Made by a program: the position numbers and the translations under genes. A DNA stretch of 64,000 nucleotides from Verrucomicrobiota bacterium. GTDB lineage: Bacteria > Verrucomicrobiota > Verrucomicrobiia > Limisphaerales > J093. Of the stretch, positions 31,730 through 40,640 are shown piece after piece. The stretch spans positions 248,001 through 312,000 of the forward strand of contig JAOSKK010000023.1 of the NCBI GenBank assembly GCA_027493615.1, given 5' to 3'. The notes under the pieces are model-generated. The model did no database searches. It was not told the DNA's origin and saw nothing but the letters and a program-made list of their open reading frames with translations. Numbering within the stretch: the stretch's first letter is position 1; every line of letters begins with the position of its first letter.

Positions 31730-32622
31730 TCACTTCAAAAAACCCCTGGCCTGCAACCAGAACCGGCAGTCACTCGCCCACGGATGGGTCCGCTCAAAGG
31801 GCGGTTTCGATGCCAACCCGATCCCGTGTTGTCCCCGCTCATACACGTGCAGGTCAAAGGGCACCCCCGCCCGGCGCAGCGCCGCCGCGAACTGAAGGCT
31901 GTTCTCGACCGGCACCGCCCGATCCTCCCACGTGTGCCAGACAAAACAGGGGGGCGTCTCCGGCGTGACCTGCTTCTCGTTCGACAGCAGCTCCACCAGC
32001 TCCGCCGGGGATCGTCGCCCAGCAGATTCCGCTTCGATCCTTCATGCGTGTACTCGCCCAGCGTAATCACCGCGTAGCACAAGATGCCCAGGTCCGGACG
32101 CGAGCTCTCCCGCTCGACCGGATCGGCCGCGTCCGGTTGGCCCGCGTCGAAATGGGTCAGCAGCGTCGAAGCCAGGTGCCCGCCGGCCGACGATCCCATG
32201 ATCCCAACCCGCCGGGGATCAACCTGCCAATCGGCGCCGCGCGCCCGCACCCACCGCACCGCCCGCGCGGCGTCGCCGAGCATGGTCGGATGCCGGTAGC
32301 CCTGAGACCCGAGCCGGTACTTCAACACAAACGCAGTCACCCCCTGCTGGTTCAACCAGAGGGCATAGTCATGCCCCTCGTGGGGTGCCAGTCCGCCATA
32401 GCCGCCGCCTGGACACACGACGATCGCCGCCCCGCTCGCCGTGCCCGACTCAGGGATGTAAGGGGTCACCGTGGGGATGTCGTGGTCGTTCGTCCCGCGA
32501 GCGCCGGGCGCGCCTTCCGGCCAGAGCGGGATCGGGGATTGCGGTCCGGCCCAAGCCCCGCCGACACAGAGGGTCAAGGCCACGAACGCCGAGAGAGTCT
32601 TCCGGTTGGCAAGTCGTTTCAC
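31730..32622 (-). CDS. Exported alpha/beta hydrolase, acetyl-esterase (Axe/BD-FAE) type (frameshifted as given)
   Basis: About 298 residues from the GTG at 32622, which puts a signal peptide first (LSAFVALTLCVGGAWAG). The oxyanion motif GGGYGGLAPHEGHD, the nucleophile elbow GIMGSSAGGHLAS, the acid in WEDRAVPVEN and the histidine in RGQHGIGLA give the full catalytic triad. The frame breaks near 32010, where one C added in GATCCCCGG restores DDPPAELVELLSNE. Relatives remove acetyl groups from plant polysaccharides such as xylan, so it probably helps break down polysaccharide outside the cytoplasm. It diverges from the oxidoreductase gene to its right, with 71 bp between. Confidence 0.86.
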
Positions 32623-32693
32623 CGGCGCACCGTCGGCGAATCCACGCGCCGCGGCAAGCCGGCATTCGATCGGGAACGCATCGCCGACATTGA

Positions 32694-34109
32694 ATGCGTG
32701 CCCCGGTCGTGCTAGCCCTCGCGGCATGCAACACCATTCCCGCCCCAGCTCCCCCGGCAGCCGCCCCGTCCGCGGACCTCAACCGCCGTCGCTTCCTGCA
32801 AACCTCCACCGCCGCCGCCGCCACTTCCCTCGTCTTCCCTTGGCTGGCCTCTTCCCGTGTGTGGGGGGCCAACAACCGCTTGAACCTCGCCGCCATTGGC
32901 GCCGGCGGCCGCGGTGCCGACGACCTCGAGGGCGTCCAGAGCGAAAACATCGTCGCGCTGTGCGACGCCGACTGGCGTCATGCCGCAGGCACCTTCGCCA
33001 AGTACCCCCAGGCCGCACGTTACAAGGACTTCCGCCAGATGCTCGATCGCGAGCGCGGCATCGATGCCGTCGTGGTGGCCACGCCCGACCACACCCACGC
33101 CGTGGCTGCGATGGCGGCCCTTAAACGGCGGCAACACGTCTATTGCGAGAAGCCGCTCACCCGCACGGTGCACGAGGCGCGCGCCCTCACCCGCGCCGCC
33201 CGCGAGGCCAAGGTCGCCACCCAGATGGGCAACCAGGGCATGGCCTTCGAGGGCAACCGGCTCATCAAGGAGTGGCTGGCTGACGGCGCCATTGGCCCGG
33301 TGCGCGAGGTCCATGCCTGGAGCGACCGCCCCACCCACCGCGGCAAGCTTCCCTTCTGGTGGCCCCAAGGCATCGAGCGCCCCACCGACACGCCGGCCGT
33401 GCCCGACACCCTCGACTGGGACACGTGGCTCGGCCCGGCGCCCTGGCGGCCCTACCACCCGGCCTACGTCCCTTTCCGCTGGCGCGGTTGGTGGGACTTC
33501 GGCTCCGGCGGCTTGGGCGACATGGGCATCCACAACCTCGCGCCCGTCTTCGACGCCCTCAAGCTGGGCCCGCCCATCTCGATCCATGCCAGCTCGACCC
33601 CGGTCTTTCCTGAGACCGTGCCGCTCGCCTGCATCGTGCACTACGAGTTCGCGGCCCGCGGCGACCAGCCTCCAGTCAAGCTCCACTGGTACGACGGCGG
33701 CCTGCTGCCCGCCCGTCCCGACGCCCTCGAACCGGACCGCGATCTCGATCCCGAAGACGGCATCCTCTTCGTCGGGGATCGCGGTCAAATGCTGGTCGAA
33801 GGGTGGGGCGGCGAACGACCGCGCCTGCTCCCCGAATCGCGGAACCGCGACTATCCGCGCCCGGCCAAGACCCTGCCGCGCTCAATCGGCCATTACGCCG
33901 AGTGGATCCGTGCCTGCAAGGAAGGCACCCCCACCGCGTCGGACTTTGCCTTCGCCGGACCGCTCACCGAGGCCGTGCTGCTCGGGATGGTGTCGGTGCG
34001 TCTGGGTGGCGCCCGCCTCGCCTGGGACGCCGCCAGCTTCAAGGTCACCAACGAACCGGACGCGAACGCCCTGCTGCACTACACTTACCGGTCCGGGTGG
34101 GAACTCTGA
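32694..34109 (+). CDS. Tat-exported Gfo/Idh/MocA oxidoreductase
   Basis: 471 residues, intact. A twin-arginine signal (LNRRRFLQTSTAAAATSLVFP) directs folded export. The NAD(P)-binding start is NLAAIGAGGRGADDLEG, followed by the family's EKP motif in QHVYCEKPLTRTVHEA. The C-terminal half carries the WDTWLGPAPWRPYHPAYVPF and WWDFGSGGLGDMGIHNL blocks typical of the large PVC-type clade. These enzymes oxidise or epimerise sugars or inositols, with the cofactor bound in the folded protein. A start at 32694 is used; an internal start closer to the Tat motif is possible. Confidence 0.92.
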   Translation: MRAPVVLALAACNTIPAPAPPAAAPSADLNRRRFLQTSTAAAATSLVFPWLASSRVWGANNRLNLAAIGAGGRGADDLEGVQSENIVALCDADWRHAAGTFAKYPQAARYKDFRQMLDRERGIDAVVVATPDHTHAVAAMAALKRRQHVYCEKPLTRTVHEARALTRAAREAKVATQMGNQGMAFEGNRLIKEWLADGAIGPVREVHAWSDRPTHRGKLPFWWPQGIERPTDTPAVPDTLDWDTWLGPAPWRPYHPAYVPFRWRGWWDFGSGGLGDMGIHNLAPVFDALKLGPPISIHASSTPVFPETVPLACIVHYEFAARGDQPPVKLHWYDGGLLPARPDALEPDRDLDPEDGILFVGDRGQMLVEGWGGERPRLLPESRNRDYPRPAKTLPRSIGHYAEWIRACKEGTPTASDFAFAGPLTEAVLLGMVSVRLGGARLAWDAASFKVTNEPDANALLHYTYRSGWEL

Positions 34110-34304
34110 GCCGAAGGGGACCGCCATCTCCCAACCTGCGCCCCGCGCCTTTCACGCAGGGCGGACGCACGTTTGCTGGCGACTTCCCATCCCTCTTGGA
34201 GGGACGCGTGTAACTGCTTCCTGCGATTGCTTTGGAAAGGAGTTGAAGGCGGTCCGCACACCGCGGGTCGCGAATAGCGAACACCAACACCTCCGATCCG
34301 AAGC

Positions 34305-34682
34305 ATGAAGACGAGCGCAACGAACCGCATGAACACCTGGGCCAGCCTGGCCTTGGCCTTGATTGCGTACATCACTGCCCCTGCAGCCGCCCAAGCAGGT
34401 CAACCCGTTCCCTTCCGCGCGACCTGGGAAGCGAACATCACGATTGCCCCGCTCGCCCCGCCGTTGGTTGCCGTCGCTGGTCAGGGCGCAGGACAGGCAC
34501 TGCATCTCGGCGCGATGGCTGCTCAGTCCATCGCGGACACCGTCAATCTGGCGACCGGTGAGGGCTTCGCCGCCTACCGGTTCATCGCCACCAACGGCGA
34601 CGAAGCAGGCAATAGGGTCAGATCCGTATTGTTGACGAATACGGTGTTGGCGCACAGGCTCGCGCCAGGGCCAGACCGTTGA
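34305..34682 (+). pseudogene. Secreted protein gene cut short by an inserted RAYT-type element
   Basis: The first 100 residues look like a real secreted protein: a signal peptide (SLALALIAYITAPAAAQAG), then VPFRATWEANIT, VAVAGQGAGQALHLGAM and a beta-rich end GFAAYRFIATNGDEAG. This resembles the start of small PVC secreted beta-proteins with a GTGNATHLG-type motif, which continue for some 60 residues more. At 34615 the sequence enters the terminal inverted repeat of the mobile element, and the last 23 codons come from that element. No continuation of the protein was found after the element. Confidence 0.6.
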
Positions 34683-35239
34683 GAATCCTGGTGGCAGGAG
34701 GGTGGTATCGTGTGACCAGCCGGGGCAGCCGGCGCGAGGCGATCTACCGGACGGACACGGATCGGCGGCGATTTCTGGAGCTGGTGGCCGAGCTGCAGGA
34801 ACGGTCTGGCCTGGAGATCGCGCGAGCGGATCGGATCGCGTGGGCGGAGATTGGGGCGATGGCGGAACGGTTGCGTGGGCGGTGTGGGCCCGAGATGGCG
34901 GAGGATTGGGGCGATTGGGAACGCGACGGGACAATCTCCGTGGCGGTGCGGCACGGTAGGCATCGGTTGGCGGAGGTGGTGAGGGCGGTGAGCGGGCTGA
35001 CGTATGGCGCCGCAGCGCGGGCGGTGCGCCGGTTTACGGCCGGAATGCCCCTGGACGCCGCGAGGATCCGGTTTGTGGAAGAGATGAGGCGGAGGCTCGA
35101 GGAGCGCCGGGAGAAACCGTGATGTTGGCTGTGGCGGCGCGTTCGCTCATCCGTCAAGAGTACGGATCTCACGTACTGCCCACCCTGGCGTCAGAGGGCG
35201 ACGGCGAGCAGTGTTCGTAAATAGTATGGATCTGACCCC
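34615..35239 (+). mobile_element. Non-autonomous RAYT-type element with inverted ends
   Basis: The left end GGGTCAGATCCGTATTGTT...GAATAC (from 34615) and the right end (35211-35238, read in reverse as GGGTCAGATCCATACTATT...GAACAC) form imperfect inverted repeats of about 28 bp. Between them lies one gene remnant related to REP-associated tyrosine transposases. A further inner copy of the motif (TACGGATCTCACG near 35161) may be a REP-like unit. The element is about 625 bp. Confidence 0.72.
34679..35122 (+). pseudogene. REP-associated tyrosine transposase (RAYT) with internal deletion
   Basis: 147 residues from a TTG at 34679. The N-terminal 45 residues (AGGWYRVTSRGSRREAIYRTD, then RFLELVAELQERSGL) match the start of Y1-type transposases, where GAWYHVTSRGN is usual. 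The expected central part, with the HUH metal site (normally a DNHYHLL stretch) and the catalytic tyrosine, is missing. The sequence jumps to the C-terminal helical part (DWGDWERDGTISVAVRHGRHRLAEVV, YGAAARAVRRF). About 150 residues seem deleted, so it cannot cut DNA; mobility would need an enzyme from elsewhere. Confidence 0.72.
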
Positions 35240-35254
35240 ATTGTCTCTGTCATG

Positions 35255-35270
35255 CCACGTCGGCGCCTAC
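35255..35270. repeat. Half-site of the GTAGG palindrome family
   Basis: CCACGTCGGCGCCTAC equals one arm tip of the interspersed palindrome found at 40475 and 52454. The opposite arm is not recognisable here. It lies between the RAYT element and the end of folK. Confidence 0.5.
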
Positions 35271-35290
35271 CGCGCAGAGGAAGCCCCCGG

Positions 35291-35827
35291 TTACTCCCAC
35301 GCTGCCGAAACGCGTTCGAGCTTCTCCGGCGTTGACAGCGTCTCGGGCTGTTCCCGCACGGACTGGCGTTGCCCGGGCAGGATCAGGTCAGGCGCGATCT
35401 CGGCCAGGGGCTCGAGCACGAACCGCCGCCGGTGCGCGCGCGGGTGGGGTAACGTGAGCTGCTCGGACTGCCGCGTCTCCTCACCAAAGGCAATCAGATC
35501 CAGATCCAACGGGCGCGGCTCGTTCAGCACCCGCTTCGGTCGCCGGCCCAACGCCCGCTCGATCGCCTGCAGCTCGAGCAGGAGCGACTCCGGGGTCGTT
35601 CCCGGTAACGGTTCCAGCGCGACCACCGCATTGAGAAAGGCGGGCGAGCCTGGGGGGCAATCGACCGGCGTGCTCCGCCACAACGAGGAGCGGCGAAGCG
35701 GTGAGCGGCTCAGGCCTTCCAGCCGGACGCCCGCCTCGCGCAGCAGGCCCACCGAGTCGCCCTGATTCGATCCCAGCGCCACGAACGCGCGCCGCGATCG
35801 GGCCGCGTCTTCGGTGCCGGAGTTCAC
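35291..35827 (-). CDS. folK: 2-amino-4-hydroxy-6-hydroxymethyldihydropteridine diphosphokinase
   Basis: 178 residues from the GTG at 35827, which overlaps the stop of dapB as GTGA. It transfers pyrophosphate from ATP to the pterin in folate synthesis. The start AFVALGSNQGDS, the loop RSSLWRSTPVDCPPGSPAFLNAVV and the metal/substrate site RVLNEPRPLDLDLIAFG are diagnostic, followed by LPHPRAHRRRFVLEPLAEIAP. It is the last gene of the diaminopimelate operon, a pairing that is convenient rather than metabolic. The length is normal for the family. Confidence 0.95.
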   Translation of the reverse strand: MNSGTEDAARSRRAFVALGSNQGDSVGLLREAGVRLEGLSRSPLRRSSLWRSTPVDCPPGSPAFLNAVVALEPLPGTTPESLLLELQAIERALGRRPKRVLNEPRPLDLDLIAFGEETRQSEQLTLPHPRAHRRRFVLEPLAEIAPDLILPGQRQSVREQPETLSTPEKLERVSAAWE

Positions 35828-36558
35828 TTCAGCCCCAGCACATCCTGCATCGAGTAGAGCCCAGGCGGCTGGCCGAACACCCAGCGCGCCGCACGAAGCG
35901 CGCCGTTGGCCAGGGTCTCGCGGCTCGTGGCCCGGTGCGTCAATTCGACGCGTTCCCCGGCGGTTGCAAACACCACCGTGTGATCGCCCACGACATCGCC
36001 GCCGCGAAGCGCATGCAGGCCGATCTCCGTCGCGGTGCGTTCGCCCACCAACCCCACGCGGCCGTGACGGACCACCTCGACCAGTTGCTGGTGACGGACC
36101 GCAGCGAGGATCTCGGCCAGCGTGGTGGCCGTGCCGCTGGGCGCGTCCTTCTTGTGCCGGTGATGCATCTCCACAATCTCGAGATCGAAACCGGGTCCCA
36201 GGATCTCCGCGGCCTTGCGCGTGAGCCAGAACAGCGCGTTGACGCCGGTCGCATAGTTCGCGCTCCAGACCATCGGGATCTGCGCCTGAAACCTCGCGAT
36301 CTCGGCCTTTTCGCCGGCGGCATGGCCGGTCGTGCCGATCACCAGCGGCTTGCGGTGGGCAGCGCAACAAACGGCCACGGGGCGCGTCGCCTCGGGCAGG
36401 CTGAAGTCAACGACCACCTGCGCGGCCGCCACCGCGGATTCGAGGTCGTCGCCCTGGTCCACCTGGCCCACCACCTTGAGGTCGGGCTGGCGCGCCGCGC
36501 AGGCCAGGAGCATCTGGCCCATGCGCCCTTTCGAACCGATGATGGCAAGGGTGATCAC
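35824..36558 (-). CDS. dapB: 4-hydroxy-tetrahydrodipicolinate reductase
   Basis: 244 residues, normal length. It reduces the product of DapA with NAD(P)H on the way to diaminopimelate and lysine. Visible: the nucleotide-binding start LAIIGSKGRMGQMLL, VDFSLPEAT, VIGTTGH, the substrate motif EIVEMHHRHKKDAPSGTA with the catalytic histidine and lysine, and ELTHRATSRETLANGALRAA. The ATG at 36558 overlaps the dapA stop, and the stop overlaps the folK start, so translation is coupled through the operon. Confidence 0.96.
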   Translation of the reverse strand: MITLAIIGSKGRMGQMLLACAARQPDLKVVGQVDQGDDLESAVAAAQVVVDFSLPEATRPVAVCCAAHRKPLVIGTTGHAAGEKAEIARFQAQIPMVWSANYATGVNALFWLTRKAAEILGPGFDLEIVEMHHRHKKDAPSGTATTLAEILAAVRHQQLVEVVRHGRVGLVGERTATEIGLHALRGGDVVGDHTVVFATAGERVELTHRATSRETLANGALRAARWVFGQPPGLYSMQDVLGLK

Positions 36559-37448
36559 GACAGCACCCCGCAGGCTTTGAGGGTGGCCTCGAGCTTCTTC
36601 TTGCTGGCGGGGCTGATCGGGACCAGCGGCAGCCGCAGGTCTTCCTCGATGAGTCCCAGCATCCCCAGGGCGGCCTTGACCGGCGCCGGGTTGGTCTCAA
36701 TGAACAGGTCCTTGAAGAGCGGATAGAACTTCGTGTGGAGCTTGAGCGCCTGGTCGGGTCTGTGCCGCAGGAAACTGCGCACCATCAAGCTGACTTCGCG
36801 CGGGATGACGTTCGACGCCACGCTGATGACCCCGTGCGCCCCGGCCGCCATGAACGGCAGCGTCAAGGCGTCGTCGCCACTCAACAGCGTGAAGCCGGGC
36901 CCCAGCGCGGCGCGGAGCTGGTTGATGCGGTCCGCATTCCCGCTGGCCTCCTTGATCCCCACGATGTTGACGCTGTCGTGCGCCAGGCGATGGACGGTGT
37001 CCACGCCAATCTCGATCGCGCACCGGCCCGGGATGCTGTAGAGGAGGATGGGCAGGCGCGTGGCGCGGGCCACCGCGTGAAAGTGCTGGAAGAGCCCTTC
37101 TGGCGTCGGCTTGTTGTAGTACGGCGCCACCTGCAGCGACGCATCGGCCCCGGCCTCCTCGGCGGCCTTCGTCAGGTAGATGGCCTCGCTGGTCGAGTTG
37201 CCGCCCGTGCCGGCGATCACCTTGATCTTGCCCGCGGCAAACTGCACCGCGAGCCGGATGACCTCGATGTGTTCTTCGTAGCTCAAGGTGGGCGATTCGC
37301 CGGTCGTGCCCACAGGCACGATGCCGTCCACGCCCGCGCGGATCTGGATGCGAATCAGCCGCTGCAAGGCGTCCGCGTCCACTTCACCACCTTGAAACGG
37401 CGTGACAATCGCCGTGTAGGTCCCGGGAAACTGGGGTTTGTTGGTCAT
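36555..37448 (-). CDS. dapA: 4-hydroxy-tetrahydrodipicolinate synthase
   Basis: 297 residues. It condenses pyruvate with aspartate semialdehyde, the committed step of the diaminopimelate branch. Key features: TAIVTPFQGGEVD at the start, VGTTGESPTLSYEEH, the tyrosine of APYYNKPTPEGLFQHF, YSIPGRC, and the Schiff-base lysine in VNIVGIKEASGNADR; ISVASNVIP follows. It lies 21 bp downstream of dapF and overlaps dapB by four bases. A second, diverged DapA-like gene lies further upstream in the same operon. Confidence 0.96.
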   Translation of the reverse strand: MTNKPQFPGTYTAIVTPFQGGEVDADALQRLIRIQIRAGVDGIVPVGTTGESPTLSYEEHIEVIRLAVQFAAGKIKVIAGTGGNSTSEAIYLTKAAEEAGADASLQVAPYYNKPTPEGLFQHFHAVARATRLPILLYSIPGRCAIEIGVDTVHRLAHDSVNIVGIKEASGNADRINQLRAALGPGFTLLSGDDALTLPFMAAGAHGVISVASNVIPREVSLMVRSFLRHRPDQALKLHTKFYPLFKDLFIETNPAPVKAALGMLGLIEEDLRLPLVPISPASKKKLEATLKACGVLS

Positions 37449-37469
37449 GCGAAAACCGCGCTGGGCAAC

Positions 37470-38296
37470 TCAAATCTGGATGGTGCCCTCGAAGACAAAA
37501 TCAGCCGGGCCGGTCAGCCCGACGTTCCGGAATCCGTCGCCGTCGGTCTCAAAACCGACTTCGAGCGTGTCCCCGCCCTGGACCTGCACCTGGACCGGGG
37601 AGGGAAAGCCGTGACGTCGGGCCGCGATCAGCGCCGAAGCGGTCACCCCGGTGCCGCACGCCAGCGTTTCCCCTTCCACGCCCCGCTCGTACGTGCGCAC
37701 CCGGATCCGGCCCGGCGCCAGCACCTGCACGAAGTTCACGTTCGTTCCCTTGGGCGCGAAGTGCGGATGGTGGCGGAGCACCGATCCCAAGTCCTGCACC
37801 GCCGCTTGATCCGCATCCGGCACGAACAGCACCGCATGGGGCACGCCGGTGTTTAGCGAATCGACACACCACGCATGCCCCCGACCTCGATCCACTGGTC
37901 CAGCCGCAACTCGCGCGGCACCGTCAGCGTCACCGTGACCTGCTCCCCGCGAAACGTGGCGGTGATCACCCCGGCCACCGTCACAAAAGTCACGCGCTCC
38001 TGTACACCCGTCAGGCGCTGGATGAACCGGGCGAAACACCGGGCCCCGTTCCCGCACATCTCGGCCTGACTGCCATCACTGTTGTAGAAATCCCAGGCCC
38101 AGTCCGCCGTCCGGTCCGCACATGGGATCAGCCGCAGAAAACCGTCGGCCCCGATGCCGCGCTGGCGATGGCAAAGACGCGCCACCTCGGCCGGGGTCAG
38201 GGCGAGGCGGTTGGCGCGGTCATCAACGAGGATGAAGTCGTTGCCCGCACCGTTCATCTTGGTGAACGGCAAGGTCACGGGCGGCGAACTTAACAT
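37470..38296 (-). CDS. dapF: Diaminopimelate epimerase (frameshifted as given)
   Basis: About 276 residues. It converts LL- to meso-diaminopimelate, the form used in peptidoglycan and for lysine. The start at 38296 gives SSPPVTLPFTKMNGAGNDFI, with the conserved K-M-x-G-x-G-N-D-F. The first catalytic cysteine is in EMCGNGARC and the second in LACGTGVTAS, so both halves of the active site are present but in different frames. The break is the five-C run at 37878-37882; six C restore VGGHAWCVDSLNTGVPHAV. First of the core dap genes, it lies 44 bp after the DapA-like gene. Confidence 0.93.
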
Positions 38297-38340
38297 CGCC
38301 GCGGTAACGGCAAAGCGGAAAATGGCCGGCCCCTCATGGC

Positions 38341-39399
38341 TCACGCCATCCATTCATCCCGATGCGCGGCCACAAACACGTCGTCGTTCAGGTGCGGATA
38401 CGCGCGCTGAACACGATCAATCTCCTCGGCCTGCCCCGGGCTGAGCGTCTCGGCCGGGTCCAGACACCAGGTCCCGGCAAACAACCCCTGCCGGCGCAGC
38501 ACTTCATGCAGCCCTGCAATACACCCCGCATAACCGTTCGCTGCGTCGAAAAAGGCGGCATTCGCGTCGGTCACCTCCACACTGCGCCGCAGCCATTCAG
38601 CCGGGATTGGCGCCCCCGACCGCGCCAGCCGGCGGCATTCGGCATGGTCGGCCACGGCCGCCCGGGTCCACACCGCCCAATGCCCAAGCAATCCCCCCAC
38701 CATCCGCCGTTCGACCTCGCCTTCACCCACCCGCAAGCGGTACGGCGTCACCAGGTCCAGCAGTATCGAGTCGTCGTTGCCCGTGTACAGCGCCACGTCG
38801 TCCCGCCCGATCTCTGCCACCGCCCGGATGACGTCCAGCGTCTGGTACCGGTTGAACGGCGCGATCTTGATGGCCACCACGTTCGGCAGCGTGGCGAACC
38901 GACGCCAGAAGCCGAGCGTCAACCGGCGCCCCCCGACCGCCGTTTGCAGGTAAAAGCCAAACAGCGGAATCACCTCCGCCACCACCCGGCAATGCTCGAT
39001 CAACCGGTCTTCGCCAGCCTCGCGCAGTGCCCCCAGACTCAACAGCCCGGCTTCGTACCCCAGTTCCCGCAACCCCTCCGCCTCCGCCACCGCCTGCCCC
39101 GTGTCGCCGCAAATCCCGCCAATCCCCACGGGCGCCAGCCCCCGCGCCCGACGCTCGCGCAGCTCGTCCTGACCCACCTCGAGCACCGGCCGCAGCAGCC
39201 CGTGCCGCGGGTCGCGGATCGCGAACTGCGTCGTGTGCACGCCAATCGCCAGCCCGCCCGCTCCCGCGTCCAGATAGTAACGGAACAGGGCCCGCTGCCG
39301 GCGCGCATCAAACCGCCGCCCCGCATCGAGCGCCAGCGGACAGGCCGGCAGACACAGCCCCTCGCCCAACCGCCGCCGCGTCTCGTCAATACACCCCAT
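38341..39399 (-). CDS. DapA-like aldolase family protein (dihydrodipicolinate synthase family)
   Basis: 352 residues, about 50 longer than DapA. The TIM-barrel lysine sits in NVVAIKIAPFNRYQTLDV, but the DapA tyrosine and GTTGE motifs are replaced (ALDAGRRFDARRQRAL, then GGLAIGVHTTQF). It therefore belongs to the class I aldolase group that cleaves or forms sugar-acid-like compounds, and probably does not make dihydrodipicolinate. It overlaps the upstream epimerase-like gene by 14 bp. The two may form a small carbohydrate unit placed in front of the dap genes. Confidence 0.82.
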   Translation of the reverse strand: MGCIDETRRRLGEGLCLPACPLALDAGRRFDARRQRALFRYYLDAGAGGLAIGVHTTQFAIRDPRHGLLRPVLEVGQDELRERRARGLAPVGIGGICGDTGQAVAEAEGLRELGYEAGLLSLGALREAGEDRLIEHCRVVAEVIPLFGFYLQTAVGGRRLTLGFWRRFATLPNVVAIKIAPFNRYQTLDVIRAVAEIGRDDVALYTGNDDSILLDLVTPYRLRVGEGEVERRMVGGLLGHWAVWTRAAVADHAECRRLARSGAPIPAEWLRRSVEVTDANAAFFDAANGYAGCIAGLHEVLRRQGLFAGTWCLDPAETLSPGQAEEIDRVQRAYPHLNDDVFVAAHRDEWMA

Positions 39400-40432
39400 T
39401 GCGTTCCTCGAAGTGCGTGGGCCGACCCAGGTCCCGCCCGCCCCGCCGGATCCAGTCCACGATCCAGTCCATCATCCGTGTCACCGACACCGGCGGTTCG
39501 CCCAACACCGCGCCCAGCTTCGCCGCGTTGCCCAGCAACGCCGTCGCCGACTCCCCGCCCCGAAAACGTGGCGCCCGCCCCAGCCGCTCACCCAACTGCG
39601 TGGCGACCGCGCGCACCGACAGGACTTCCGGCCGGCACAGGTTCCACACCGAAGGGGGCGACGTCGCCAGCGCCAGCGCGCGCAGGATCCGCTCGTTCGC
39701 ATCGCCCTGCCAGATGCAGTTGAACGCGCCGTTGGCCAGGTCGATCGGTTCGCCCGCGTGCACCCGGCGCGCCAGATCCACCAGCACCCCGTAGCGCAGC
39801 TCAACCGCATAGAAGAGCCGCAGCAGCGCCACGCGTGTGCCCAGCCGCGCCGCGCAAAACTCAAACATCCGTTCCCGCCCCACCGCGGCGTTGGCATACT
39901 CCCCCAGCGGTGTCAGCGCATCCGTCTCCACCGCTCCCCCCGGCGCACCTCACTGAGCGGATAGACGTTGCCGGTCGACAGCGCCACGATCCGCGCCCGG
40001 GGAAACCGCTCGCACACCCGCACCGGTGTCAGCGTGTTCGTCGCCCACGTCACGGCCGGGTTCGCCGCCGTGCCAAACTTGAGCCCCCACCAGACAGAGG
40101 ACGTCGGCCGCATCCGGCAACCGCGCCAGCGAGTCAGCGTCGAACACCTCGCACACGGCCGTCCGGATCCCCCGTTCCTCGAACCAGGCCCGCTTCTCCG
40201 GTTGCGCGAACCGGCTCGTGCCGATCACCTCGAGCCGATGCCCCGCCGCCACCGCCGCCCGGTGCGCCAGCCACGCCAGGCTCGGCCCCATCTTCCCTCC
40301 CGCCCCCAGGATCAACAGGGGACTCGACACCGACCGGATGAACTCGATCAGCGCGGGTGTGGGCTGGCTCAGCAACGCGTCCAGCGCCTGCTCGCTGCCG
40401 GGCGACTCCGCATCAACCACCGGGTCTGGCAT
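39386..40432 (-). CDS. NAD-dependent epimerase/dehydratase family protein (frameshifted as given)
   Basis: About 348 residues in three frames. Rossmann start PLLILGAGGKMGPSLAWLA, then a central VALSTGNVYPLSEVRRG with the S-T-G-N-V-Y pattern of short-chain sugar epimerases, and a C-terminal part with FCAARLGTRVALLRLFYAVEL and WNLCRPEVLSVRAVATQLGE. Breaks near 40095 and 39940. The classical Y-x3-K is not seen, so the chemistry may differ from known epimerases. It heads the operon that leads through the DapA-like gene to dapF, dapA, dapB and folK. Confidence 0.8.
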
Positions 40433-40474
40433 GACCGGAGCATGCCCCGCCGCCGCCTCGTTGCCTAGCTCGCC

Positions 40475-40545
40475 GTAGGCGCCGACGTGAGGAGGCGTTT
40501 TCGTCCCGCGGCATCGGCCTCGCGCCTCCTCACCTCCGCGCCCAC
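40475..40545. repeat. Interspersed palindrome, GTAGG family, copy 2
   Basis: Left arm GTAGGCGCCGACGTGAGG... at 40475-40497 and right arm ...CTCCTCACCTCCGCGCCCAC at 40523-40545 are 23-bp inverted copies with three differences, separated by 25 bp. It stands 43 bp before the start of the minus-strand operon. Confidence 0.75.
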
Positions 40546-40565
40546 AGCGGCACCCGCCCCGGCCC

Positions 40566-40606
40566 GTTAAGTATTAAATTAAGGGCTGACCCCTGGGGTC
40601 GGACTT
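40566..40606. repeat. AT-rich REP-like element
   Basis: GTTAAGTATTAAATTAAGGG is followed at once by the palindrome CTGACCCCTGGGGTCGGA. This TTAATT-GGGTCAGACCC style is seen around RAYT transposases in PVC genomes. It differs from the ends of the element at 34615-35239. It lies between the second GTAGG palindrome and the acetyltransferase-like gene and could serve as that gene's upstream region. Confidence 0.45.
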
Positions 40607-40640
40607 GTCCCCTCGGCACCCGCCGCGTAAGGTCCTCCCC

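Noticed and set aside
36735..37856. Open frame of 373 codons on the plus strand across dapA and dapF
   Set aside because: Antisense to two genes with complete active-site motifs; no motif of its own.
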